Of a stretch of 64,000 nucleotides of DNA, positions 27,450 to 37,322 are shown in pieces; the stretch's first letter is position 1; each line of letters begins with the position of its first letter. The stretch is from positions 62,001 to 126,000 of the forward strand of contig MLAK01001248.1 of the NCBI GenBank assembly GCA_001839685.1. The letters run 5' to 3'. The translations under genes were made by a program, and so were the position numbers. Below the pieces are notes generated by a model. The model had not been told where the DNA came from. It searched no databases and saw only the letters and a program-made list of their open reading frames with translations. Source of the stretch: Tritrichomonas foetus (lineage: Eukaryota; Parabasalia; Tritrichomonadida; Tritrichomonadidae).

Positions 27450-30018
27450 TCTGAAAACTTTTTGATAGAGATAATGATGTTTTGAATATTCAAATTGAAA
27501 ACAAGTAAGAATCTGAAGTGATAAAAGAAAATGAGCAATTGAGAAGGAAATGTCAAGCATTTGATAGTAACTGAATTATTTGTGATAAATCGAAAAATAT
27601 TGAGAACCATCAATGTTTTGAATTTGGTTAATTTTCTATGCTCTATTGTGAATTTCTTATATTTCCCAAAATTTTGAGAGAGAATAAATATTCAAAAGAA
27701 CAAAGAAAAACGATGTTTTTGAATCAGAATTTTTTAAAAAAATTCAAAGAAATTAAATAAATTATTTAGATTTGAATCATAATCAAAAAAACCAAAAAGA
27801 ATGACATTGAAATACTGAAATCAAACTTTGAATTGGATTCGAATTTATAAAATCTTTCACATTGATAATTTCAATATAATTATTTCAACATGGGTGTTTT
27901 CACGATAGATATGAATTTAAGATTGTGATAACCTTCTAATTTTGTAACAATCATTAGTTGCATCTAGAAACAATATAATAAAGAAAGTTTTTATAGTAAC
28001 ACACAATATAATGTAAAAACTCAACTGATGACGTTTTATTTTTCGTTTAACAAAAGTGGAGTTTGGATTTTGGGCTTATTTTCTTCACAACTGAAAGTAT
28101 TCGAACATTTGTTGTACATTACAATAAGAAAACATATGTCTTCGAGAATGTAAATTAAACTAACAATTACTGACGAATATTCAAATAGATATTCGGTTTG
28201 TAACAAAAAAAAAATTCTTTTTACAATTACATTTGTTTTTAACATTTCCCTCAAATTTGAATTATCATTGATAATTCAATTTATGTGATTTTGAATTAGA
28301 TAAAAATCTCACAAAAACTTTACTCAGAAACTTATGCACTATTATTTCCCAAAGAAATACAAATATCATCATATGTTTGATCGGTATAATCGGGTTCATG
28401 CTATTATCACAAAAAGTTTGCATTGAAAATTGAAATAGGAATAATTTAATTTTCATGAAACATTTGTGAAAACCGAACAAAAAATCTTCTTAATATTTCT
28501 ATGATATCTTTTTGAAAAGAAATTAATTCAATTATTGAAAAATACTCAAAAAAAATTGTGATTTATGGTTCATTCAAAATATTTACACTACTTCACAAAA
28601 TGATTATTTCTAATGAATCTTTCTCAAAATTCAGATTGATCTACTTATTATCTCTCAAACCTTCTTACCTCATCCCTAAAGATATCTTGATGTTTGCATT
28701 CAATGATTTCCTTTGTTTCTTTCATTATCGTCGTTTTACTGAAGGTAGTCATATTATATTCAATCTATTCTCATTTCAATATTTTGAAAGAAGTTTAACT
28801 ATTTCAATGAACATCGTTTGTCATTTTTTTTCAAAGTGACTTCTGTTGAACTGTGTTTGTTTTCCCTTGATATTAAGAACAATCACAGACAAATATTTTG
28901 CCATTTCTCAATTTTCCAATCTTGAAAGAAATAATTCATGATTTTTTCATCACAAATTGATTTTCGTCGATGAACAAATTTAAATGAATATCACAAATAA
29001 ATAGGTTAAGATTATGATTTATGAAAGAAATTAGGAAACATGAATTTCGAACCACTTTCGATTTTTTTCGTTTTATCATTTCGATAATTCGTTGATTAAT
29101 TTTTGACTTCGTTTAAATTTTGATATTATAAACTGTAATATTTAAATATTTTCAATTTGAATTCCAATGTGTTTGAATAATAATCCTCATTTGTTATCAA
29201 TATTATTTTTGATTCGCATCTACATCATACAATTGCGATAAGATGATCTTCATATATATGAATCGAAGTACTATTATTATCAGAATTTCTTTTTCTTGAT
29301 TAATAATTTCCGAAATCTTTTCTCTATGAATGATTGTATTCAATGATATGTAATTAATAATAAATTACATCAATATAATATATTAGCAATAGGCGAACTT
29401 CTTTTTTCACATTTTTTTAATTGTCAAAAGTTCAAGTTTCAACATCAAAGTTCAAAAAAGTTCATGTTGTTGAATATCTTCTCAGAAAATTGAATACTAA
29501 ATTGGTCGCTTTTTTCAGAATTGTTTTTTCATGAATCTTTGAAGAAGAAGGAAAATATTTCTTATTTCTAATCATTTTCCTCATCTTGTGAAATATTGTT
29601 GAAGGTGTAAAATATATACTCATTCCAATTTTATGAAGCTGCCAATTTCACAATTATCAATCAAGGAAAATTGAACGAATGCACTCTATTCCAAATACAA
29701 AAGAAGTAAGAATATTTTCGAATGAATATTCCATTCATTCGCTTGGATTACTTTGAGAATTGGCCTTTTCGATTATGACAATTATTCTGACTTAGTCAAT
29801 CAAATGATATATATATATATAAATGAACAACCGTAATCAATTCAGAAGATCAATTAACAGAATCAGGTTCCAAATGATTAATTGTATTATTTTCGATAAG
29901 AAATGAAAAAAAAAAAAAAAAATATAAATACAAGTAATTTTAAATAATAACCAACACAATATGCATGTTAAATCTAATAACATAAAATATATTATCTATC
30001 AATTCACTTTAAAAAAAT
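27450..30018. other. Long intergenic region
   Basis: 2.6 kb of very AT-rich DNA with an (AT)n stretch near 29807-29821 and an A run near 29906-29921. The ORFs at 28036-28839 start at non-ATG codons or lack features and are not called. No gene remnants or RNA genes recognised. Confidence 0.45.
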
Positions 30019-33000
30019 TTATACATCATCATCCAAATCCTCATCCAAGTCGGTATTCACATATGAAGGTTCTCTGTGATTCTTTCTTTTGATTATAATA
30101 ATAAGAGCAATAACAACAATAATTACCACAACGATTATACCAATCACAATTCCAGCAACTGCTGCAGGAGGAAGACCACCAGATTTGGATTCATCCAAAT
30201 TACCTTCTTCACTAAATATGATTGTATCGCTCTTATCAGTTGTTTGTCCAGGTGCAACTTGTGTTAGATTTTCGCTACTTTCTGTCGCTGTGTTGGTTTT
30301 AGTGTTTGTTATTGATGTCACATTGTCATCGTCTTTTGTTGATGAAGAGATAGAAATATTACTTTGGGTATCATCATGTGAAGATGTAATAATACTAGTA
30401 TAAGGTGATGATTTGCTATCAGAATCTGTAACTTTTCCTTGATCATCATCAACAATTTTACGTGTTTGAACAAGCATAAATTTCTTAGACTCACATTTGG
30501 TTCCAATAGATAAGCTTTCTCCACTCGCGAAGAAAGGTGAACTATCTGATTTGAATGAAACAACTGTGTTCCAATTTGAGCAATCACATCCAGTAACAAG
30601 AACTTGCTCATTTTCGAAAAATGCATCAAATTCTGATCCTTTTCCAGTTGTTGCATTACCTTTATAAACAATGTTGATCTTTGCAGGTAAAGTTGCAACA
30701 TTATAAGACGTGTTGAATGATGGCATTGAATTTAATTGCCATTCGAAGTTAAATACTGATTCATTATCAAAATTAACTTTTTGTGTTAATGAACTTCCAG
30801 GTGTGAAAGTCACTGTTCCATTAAGGTATGCTTTATCTAATATTGTTGATTTGCCCTCTACACTTAAAGATTTGATGATTAAGCTGTTATCTCTGCTACT
30901 TTCAGTAAGGGTAATTGATGAATTATTTTTCATGATTAAGCTATTGAAAATTACCTCACCTGCAATGATAGAATCTTGAGTTTCGAAGACAAGTTTATTA
31001 TTTTCAAGAACGTACTCATTTTTAACAACTAAAGGCATTTGACGACTAAGTATACCAATTACTCCATTGTATTGGATTCCCCATTGATTGAATGGGAATG
31101 ATAATGCAGTCATCTTGATTGTAGATATATTTCCATAAAATTTATAAGAAATGTTACTTGGCTTTTCAAGCTCATCCCAGTTATATCCGATTTGAATTTG
31201 TTTTACATTTGGTCCAAATGTAATTGGTATTTCATGAATTTCTTTTAATCCTTTTACAACATTAAATACAAGAGAGATACCATTATTTGTATAAAAGCAT
31301 ATATGTGGCATCTTCTCTGCGGAAAATTCAATTCTGTTTCCTGTGCTGCTGTTAATCATCCATCCTTTTGGTGTAAACCAGAAATCTGGAGCTGAGGTTT
31401 GAAGGGAAAGATTAAGGGTATTAGGCATATCAGTGAATAAAGCGTAGTAAACGGAATCTTCATTTAGCTCAATATAAAAGACTTTCTCTAGATTAGATCC
31501 TGCGGCAAATGATCCACCATTTACGCATGTTACATTATCAATTTCCATAACATCACTTTCATTGTTTTTGACCACAATATTATCTAATTTTAATGATTTA
31601 ACTTTATTTCCGATATGTGTTGGTATTGTCAATTGTGAATTATCTCCATATTTCATTTCAAGGTATGTAATTTTTCCACCAACCGTTGACAAGTCAATTT
31701 CTAAACCATCAGTTACCTTATTCTTAAACAATATTGAAACAGTACTATTAGCAAATGGAATATATCTGCTCATATTTGTTAAATATTCATCTGTTATCTG
31801 AACCATATTATTACATCCATACACGCAATCACCATAGTAAAGATTTATGGGTTCTTTGAGTGGATCATTTACAGCATAGAATACTAAAGTATTATTTACA
31901 ACTTTAGTATCAAAATTCTTCGCTGAAAATCCATTGGGTGATTTGGATGAAAATGTCATGGAAGCATGTTTTTGGATTGTGTCTTGATTTTCTACATTTA
32001 CTGATAATAGAAGGTGCTCTTTGTTAATAAAAGGAGGAATTCTTTTATCACTGAGAAGACCCTCAACAGTGCAATTAACTTGAGCCCGAATTTCGGTAAT
32101 CTTTTGGGAATCAAACTTTTCAACAATATAAAAAGTGGACTCACCATCTAAGTCAATATTATAATAAATTGAGAGGACTATTGAATTTTGTTTTGTAGAT
32201 GATATTGAGACAACTGTTGTTGTAATAGATGATTTGAGAATGTGGAATGCATTAGCAGAAAATGACATTTGTGATACTATTTTTTGGAATGTTAAATTAG
32301 ATTTTTCTTGGATAGTACTAGAAATATATAGATCCTCATTATAAAATCCACCATTAAGATAAACCGCACCTAAAATTTCTGCTTTAGACTGTGTTAAGTA
32401 AATGGTTTTACCTAATGACTTATAAGTTAAACTCAAAGGTATTTTTTCTGAACCAAGGAAAAGATCTGCACTAAAATCAATGAATGTAATAAAACGAGTT
32501 GAGTTTTCAGTTGCCCAAGTTCCATTAATGAATAGCTTCTTTAAAGATTTAGCTTGGAAAGAAAAGTTTCCCTTAAATAGATTAATGTTTCCGTTATTTC
32601 CAACAATAGTGAATTCAGAAACATCAAATGAGAAGGTTGGGACTATTTTGGTCATATCGAACTTTCCAGGACCAAGCACAAGATTATGTCCTTCAATTTC
32701 GATAACACTTGGTAAAGTACAAGAGAAAGTAGCATTTTCCCCAAATGAAACAACTGATTTATGTTCTGATTTCGGTGCCTCACCATTTAATTTCAAAGAT
32801 TTTCTAATTAAGACCGATTTGAAAACAATGTTTGAAAACTGTGATTCAAGGGTATCAACAGTTAAATCAACTTTGTTAAAAGTTTCGTTAAGTGTTACGT
32901 CTTTTAAGACTAAATTTGGAATGGTAAGCGAGTCACCAGCTTGATGTGACACTATAATATTTTCAAAAGTAATTGTGCTATTAGATCCGGCCATTTGACC

Positions 33001-35481
33001 TTCAGAACTATCAAGCTTAATACTTGTTTGACTATTGTCACCATGGTTAGTGATAATCACGTTTTTATTATTTAATGATTTCATTTTAATGACTGGTACT
33101 TCATCTTCATCATAAACAATCGATACGCTTATAAGTTCGTCCTTAATTTCAGTGATTTTTTGATTCAGATCTGCATAAGAAACCTGAGTAAAGTCAACTC
33201 CGCATGAACTATTGCATGGTGTGGTCTTACAAACACAGAGATTCCCATCAGCTTTAGCGCCTTCATCAACAATTCTAATAGCAGTTCCGTTAAGTTTTAC
33301 GAAACTCTTCATTGATGCTTTGCTTAAATTGACAGTTGTTGGAATATTACCACAGCTGATTTCTAAGCCTTTAGCTGTATTAACAGTGTTAAGAGAATTT
33401 AACAAGACATTAAGTGTCGGTGTTGATCTTGTTGAACGTGAAGAAAAGTTCAGCTTCAGATAGTCAAACGTTTTTGTTGAAAATGTTATTTGGTAATCTA
33501 TAGATGATGAAAATACTGCATTTACTTCTAGTTTTGGTAAAGATGAACGTGGTATTTCTGTTTTATCATATGAATTTGAAAATGAATAAGTACTATTTGT
33601 AATATTCAACTTATTATATAATGATGATGGCGATCCTGGGTGATCAATGATTACTAATGGGAATTGAGATGAGGCGCAAGGCAACAGTTGAATTAATGAA
33701 TCAGAATCAGAATAAACAGAACCATCAGTATAATTGAAATTAAGTTTAGCACTAGTTAGAGCTTTGCAATTGGTAAAAAAGAGTTGTTTCACATTAAAGC
33801 TATATTCACCTGAAAGTTTGATATTTTGAATCACAAGTGTTTCAATGTGAGTGTTTAGAGATTCACTTCCAAAATTAATTGATGACAGTTGATATGTGAA
33901 ATAGGAACTTGATGATGAAATTGTGAAAATAATATTCTGAGTTGTAAGTCCACTTAAGTCAAGAGGTGTTGTCAAATCAGAAGAACATGTTAAATTTACC
34001 ATTTTTTGGGCTGCTGGAACAAGTGTTGAGATTTTTGATAAATTATCTAATTTTATTCCATCACAAGTATAAGAGCCATAACAGAATACTAAAGGAATAG
34101 TTGTATATGATGATGCCACGAGTTTGATAATATAATCACGCTCATTTTGTGAAGAAGAAACTTTTATGATACTATTTTCTGGCTTACTGCTAAAGCCATT
34201 AATTGACTTAGAAAACGATAAAGAAAATTGATCAACAGTCTCTTGTGTGAATGATTTAATTGTAACAACATTCCATGACTTGTTCATTAACGTTGCTAAA
34301 GTTTTATCAGTTTGAGGTCCAGTTACATCAGCATTGATCTCAATCGATGAAAAAGGTTTACCAGAAAAAGTGAAATTATTAATTGTAAGAGTTGAAGAGC
34401 CACCAGAGCCAACACATGGCTTGAAAATCAAGTTTACATTTGATGCTGAGTATGGTGATCCAGATGCCGAAGTCTTTCCAACAGTAATATCAACCCAAGA
34501 TGTTGTTGGTGAAAGACAACCTGATTTTATTTCATCTAATTGGACATTCATTCTTGCTGTTGGTTGTGTATCTGTTTCTATTGTCAAGGAAACTGAAGAA
34601 TAACCTGTTCCAATAAATGATTTGATTGATATATTTTTTTCTATAGTTAAGAATGTACTGCTTGATGAAGTGATGACAACTGGAAGTATTGATATCTTCG
34701 AAATAACACGATTAACACCGTTAGCTTGAATAGAATTGGTGCTTGAAAAGTTGTTACCTTGAAAAGTAACATTTTTGAATGAAGTTAGATAAAGTGAAGG
34801 CAATAAAGAATTATTTGTAGCTTGATTGTCAATCACAACATTATTTGAACCAGTCAAACTTAAACTTGGATTTTCTCCAGACAAAACAAACTCAGTAGAA
34901 TTGATTGTAACATTACTAATTTTAAGAACTGCATTATAATTATCTCTTATATTGATGGATACATTATTTGCGTTAATGCGAGTGAATTGATGGGTGGACT
35001 GCTCAAGGGTGATGTTTTTCATTGTAGCTTCTTTCATTTCAGAATTAATATTCATTCCTGAAAAAACAAATTCAGTGTTGGGTGCGTCGATTGAAGACCC
35101 TAAAAAGCTAGCAGTGATTGGAGAATAAGTAGATCCTTTAAATTTAGCTTTAGCTAATTTAAGTGTATCATTAAAAAGGAAATTTGTGACTATGGGATTT
35201 GATGAATAAATATCATAAGTAAATTCTAAAGAGATGGATTCATTAAATTCTTTCATAGAAATGTTATATGGAATGTTTTGGTTTGGACCTTTGAATTTAA
35301 TAATATATGAATTTTTGCCCTGGGAAAAGTTTTGGAGAATTAATTGTGTGAGGTCACCCTGTCCGTCATAATTTATAGTGACAGTGCAATCCCATCCAGC
35401 AGAAGACGAAGGCGGATACACGCATATAGTCTTGTCAGCTGAAGCTATGAAATACATTAAAGAGGAAAAGAAGAAAAGCAT
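30019..35481 (-). CDS. Giant type I surface protein with diverged internal repeats
   Basis: Protein of 1820 residues. It has an N-terminal signal peptide (MLFFFSSLMYFIASA, cleavage probably near residue 15), a very long Ser/Thr/Asn-rich ectodomain with many N-x-S/T sequons, a Ser/Thr stalk (about 1680-1765), one TM helix near the end (AGIVIGIIVVVIIVVIALII), and a short tail of about 28 residues with KRK and acidic DLDEDLDDDV. The ectodomain alternates short beta-strand-like segments, suggesting a beta-solenoid-like fold. Internal repeats are visible: NGFS[SA]K at about 429 and 1184, each followed by YG-S/D-C-x-Y/x-C (FCYGSYTC near 466, YYGDCVYGC near 1217), and a third, diverged cysteine pair (CVCKTTPC) near 752. 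GDNSQ recurs after two of them. ATG 35481 lies about 31 nt after a TCATT initiator. Role in host-cell or matrix contact is inference. Confidence 0.85.
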   Translation of the reverse strand: MLFFFSSLMYFIASADKTICVYPPSSSAGWDCTVTINYDGQGDLTQLILQNFSQGKNSYIIKFKGPNQNIPYNISMKEFNESISLEFTYDIYSSNPIVTNFLFNDTLKLAKAKFKGSTYSPITASFLGSSIDAPNTEFVFSGMNINSEMKEATMKNITLEQSTHQFTRINANNVSINIRDNYNAVLKISNVTINSTEFVLSGENPSLSLTGSNNVVIDNQATNNSLLPSLYLTSFKNVTFQGNNFSSTNSIQANGVNRVISKISILPVVITSSSSTFLTIEKNISIKSFIGTGYSSVSLTIETDTQPTARMNVQLDEIKSGCLSPTTSWVDITVGKTSASGSPYSASNVNLIFKPCVGSGGSSTLTINNFTFSGKPFSSIEINADVTGPQTDKTLATLMNKSWNVVTIKSFTQETVDQFSLSFSKSINGFSSKPENSIIKVSSSQNERDYIIKLVASSYTTIPLVFCYGSYTCDGIKLDNLSKISTLVPAAQKMVNLTCSSDLTTPLDLSGLTTQNIIFTISSSSSYFTYQLSSINFGSESLNTHIETLVIQNIKLSGEYSFNVKQLFFTNCKALTSAKLNFNYTDGSVYSDSDSLIQLLPCASSQFPLVIIDHPGSPSSLYNKLNITNSTYSFSNSYDKTEIPRSSLPKLEVNAVFSSSIDYQITFSTKTFDYLKLNFSSRSTRSTPTLNVLLNSLNTVNTAKGLEISCGNIPTTVNLSKASMKSFVKLNGTAIRIVDEGAKADGNLCVCKTTPCNSSCGVDFTQVSYADLNQKITEIKDELISVSIVYDEDEVPVIKMKSLNNKNVIITNHGDNSQTSIKLDSSEGQMAGSNSTITFENIIVSHQAGDSLTIPNLVLKDVTLNETFNKVDLTVDTLESQFSNIVFKSVLIRKSLKLNGEAPKSEHKSVVSFGENATFSCTLPSVIEIEGHNLVLGPGKFDMTKIVPTFSFDVSEFTIVGNNGNINLFKGNFSFQAKSLKKLFINGTWATENSTRFITFIDFSADLFLGSEKIPLSLTYKSLGKTIYLTQSKAEILGAVYLNGGFYNEDLYISSTIQEKSNLTFQKIVSQMSFSANAFHILKSSITTTVVSISSTKQNSIVLSIYYNIDLDGESTFYIVEKFDSQKITEIRAQVNCTVEGLLSDKRIPPFINKEHLLLSVNVENQDTIQKHASMTFSSKSPNGFSAKNFDTKVVNNTLVFYAVNDPLKEPINLYYGDCVYGCNNMVQITDEYLTNMSRYIPFANSTVSILFKNKVTDGLEIDLSTVGGKITYLEMKYGDNSQLTIPTHIGNKVKSLKLDNIVVKNNESDVMEIDNVTCVNGGSFAAGSNLEKVFYIELNEDSVYYALFTDMPNTLNLSLQTSAPDFWFTPKGWMINSSTGNRIEFSAEKMPHICFYTNNGISLVFNVVKGLKEIHEIPITFGPNVKQIQIGYNWDELEKPSNISYKFYGNISTIKMTALSFPFNQWGIQYNGVIGILSRQMPLVVKNEYVLENNKLVFETQDSIIAGEVIFNSLIMKNNSSITLTESSRDNSLIIKSLSVEGKSTILDKAYLNGTVTFTPGSSLTQKVNFDNESVFNFEWQLNSMPSFNTSYNVATLPAKINIVYKGNATTGKGSEFDAFFENEQVLVTGCDCSNWNTVVSFKSDSSPFFASGESLSIGTKCESKKFMLVQTRKIVDDDQGKVTDSDSKSSPYTSIITSSHDDTQSNISISSSTKDDDNVTSITNTKTNTATESSENLTQVAPGQTTDKSDTIIFSEEGNLDESKSGGLPPAAVAGIVIGIIVVVIIVVIALIIIIKRKNHREPSYVNTDLDEDLDDDV

Positions 35482-35509
35482 GTTTGATGGATTTAAAAAA
35501 AAATTGTGA

Positions 35510-35514
35510 AATGA
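35510..35514 (-). promoter_or_regulatory. Initiator-like element of the surface-protein gene
   Basis: TCATT on the minus strand, putative +1 at 35512, 31 nt before the ATG. Positional inference only. Confidence 0.35.
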
Positions 35515-35997
35515 TTCATCTTCAGAAAAAAAATTGAGAGGTGCAAAAATAATTGTTGATGAAGCGACTTACTATTACTTAAAGAATGCTTTTTAAAGGA
35601 ATAACTTAAAACATGAGACTAAAAAAGAAGCTGAGGATATCTGTTATCTTTTGAATTTTTTCAATTGATTCAAAAAATTGATTCATTTCTTAATCGTGAT
35701 TATCCTTATCAAATAATTATTTTTGAGAAATGTCACAGAATTGCATGGCATCGTGCAGAAAAACAAAACATTATCTATCCACATTTAAATCATTGTTTAA
35801 TCTCATCAAACACTAAAGTTATATAACTTTTATTATGGCAGGTCAGAAATGTTATTATCAAGGGCTAAAAAAAGATTCCAAACGAATGAATGTTTTCTAA
35901 GTATCGATTTAACTTTTTAAATGCACTTAACAAAAGCCGTTTCTTTTGAATATTTTATAATGAGTTATATGACGTTAAACATGCAAATACCTAATTA

Positions 35998-36021
35998 GAA
36001 GTGTGCAACCAAACTTTCACC
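35998..36021 (+). repeat. Left terminal inverted repeat
   Basis: 15 bp identical to the inverted right end, then imperfect similarity to about 24 bp; preceded by TA. Confidence 0.8.
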
Positions 36022-36176
36022 GACAGATCGTTCCCAAATTTTGATAGCTTCTTATATAGCAGTAGTATAATAAAATAAACCATACTTCGGGAAAATCTGT
36101 CTCGGAATTATCGAGAAACGAAATTTCATTCAAACGCATAAATTTTTGTGAAGATGTTAGGTCAAATAATTTCACC

Positions 36177-36374
36177 ATGCACATTTTTAAAAAATGGATC
36201 ACCCGATCTTATCCTACCACTATAGGATGTCTTATAATTAGCTTTTCAAAAATAGGTCTCTCTCAAGAATTAATTGCCCGAAGATTCAACATCGACAGAT
36301 CGGTGGCTTGGGTCAGTGTGAAAGAATTCCATACGTTTATTCTTACAAAAACTGGTAATTTATTCAATTTTTAA
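36177..36374 (+). pseudogene. Truncated transposase N-terminus (HTH)
   Basis: 65 codons with a helix-turn-helix-like segment (SKIGLSQELIARRFNIDRSV), then a stop; no catalytic domain follows in frame. It lies within the TIR-bounded element, about 180 bp from the left TIR, which is where a mariner-type transposase would begin. Too short to be functional. Confidence 0.5.
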
Positions 36375-37065
36375 AACTTTTAATTAAATGATATTTCTTT
36401 ATTCCGAAGGTATTGATTCTATATAACTATCTAAATATGCTTTCATTTTCTCAAAGGCAATAAATATTCAATATATCCATGCAATACTGATAATATGTAG
36501 AGATATCCGGAATATGAATTTTCACCTATATTTTTTTTTTAACCTTGCACATACTTTTGTGAGTAAAATACGTTAAGGAAATGATAAAANTTTNATATTT
36601 CGGCCTCTCTTCAATAAGCGGCATANTTGCATCATCACTACTCACATCTGCACGCAAATAAATCTTCTATTAGTGGTTTTGACCTTTGTTGAATCACCCA
36701 TTTCTTGCGATGAATCATATCTCGAAAACGCCTAGAAATGTNTGGTGTTTTTATTCNNTCATCATAAAGAGCAAACAGAATTATTCTAGTACCAAAAATA
36801 ACAAAAAAAGTTGTCGGTGATATTTCGAGATTCAGATTTTTGTGACCAAATTTCCTCAATAAGATAAAATTATAAAGTATATTTAATAAGCTCTCTTAAT
36901 CAATAATTTATTCATTTTTGATGAATAATTCCCATCACCGAAAACTTTAGACAAGCTGCTTTTCAAGGATAATAGTATCCTAAATGCTCTTCTTAATTTA
37001 TGAGTCTCATAAGATAATCTTGAATATTCATGAAAATATAACAGTCGGAAATTTCACTTTTTTTG

Positions 37066-37089
37066 AGTAAACGGTTGGTTGCACACTTC
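37066..37089 (-). repeat. Right terminal inverted repeat
   Basis: Inverted copy of the left end, followed by TA at 37090-37091. Confidence 0.8.
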
Positions 37090-37299
37090 TACCAAATTTT
37101 GAAGATTCAAGTGCCATCGATATTTGTAAAAGTTATTTGTGATGATCATCTTCATTGTAAATTTTTCTTGGAGAAAATAAAAAATGTTATGACAACAATC
37201 ATGGTATCTCGAATTTACTATGGATTATCATGCATTTAGTTAGAATATCATTTTCACAAAAGGTGAAAACATTCGGTGAATTGAAAAAGTTTAAAATCA

Positions 37300-37304
37300 T
37301 CACT
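37300..37304 (+). promoter_or_regulatory. Initiator-like element (TCACT)
   Basis: TCACT with putative +1 at 37302, 21 nt before ATG 37323. A second TCACT at 37382 precedes the in-frame ATG 37392 by 8 nt, so two starts are possible. Confidence 0.35.
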
Positions 37305-37322
37305 TCTTTTCAAAAAGAATAA

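Larger units (their letters stand above)
35998..37089 (+). mobile_element. Tc1/mariner-like element (degenerate)
   Basis: A 1092-bp segment bounded by terminal inverted repeats. The left end, GAAGTGTGCAACCAA (35998-36012), is the exact reverse complement of the right end (37075-37089), and similarity continues to about 24 bp with four mismatches. Both ends are directly flanked by TA (35996-35997 and 37090-37091), the target-site duplication of Tc1/mariner elements. Inside, ATG 36177 opens a 65-codon ORF with a helix-turn-helix like IGLSQELIARRFNIDRSV, as in the N-terminus of such transposases, ending in a stop. A further broken ORF on the minus strand (36638-36859) has no clear identity. No DDE/D catalytic domain is left. 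Six of the seven isolated ambiguous bases in the window fall inside it. Confidence 0.75.

Noticed and set aside
27450..27560. 37-residue N-terminal extension of the Myb protein as a signal or membrane segment
   Set aside because: A hydrophobic leader makes no sense on a nuclear Myb factor, and an initiator-like site about 31 nt before ATG 27449 supports the shorter start.
28036..28839. Three short ORFs in the 27.5-30 kb spacer
   Set aside because: Low-complexity Phe/Ile/Lys-rich readings, at least one starting at GTG, without initiator or domain.
29040..29062. Possible tRNA B box on the minus strand (GGTTCGAAATT)
   Set aside because: Lacks the conserved C and no acceptor or D-arm pairing surrounds it.
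29807..29821. AT dinucleotide run and nearby poly-A as a repeat array or origin
   Set aside because: Ordinary simple sequence in AT-rich DNA; too short and without further structure.
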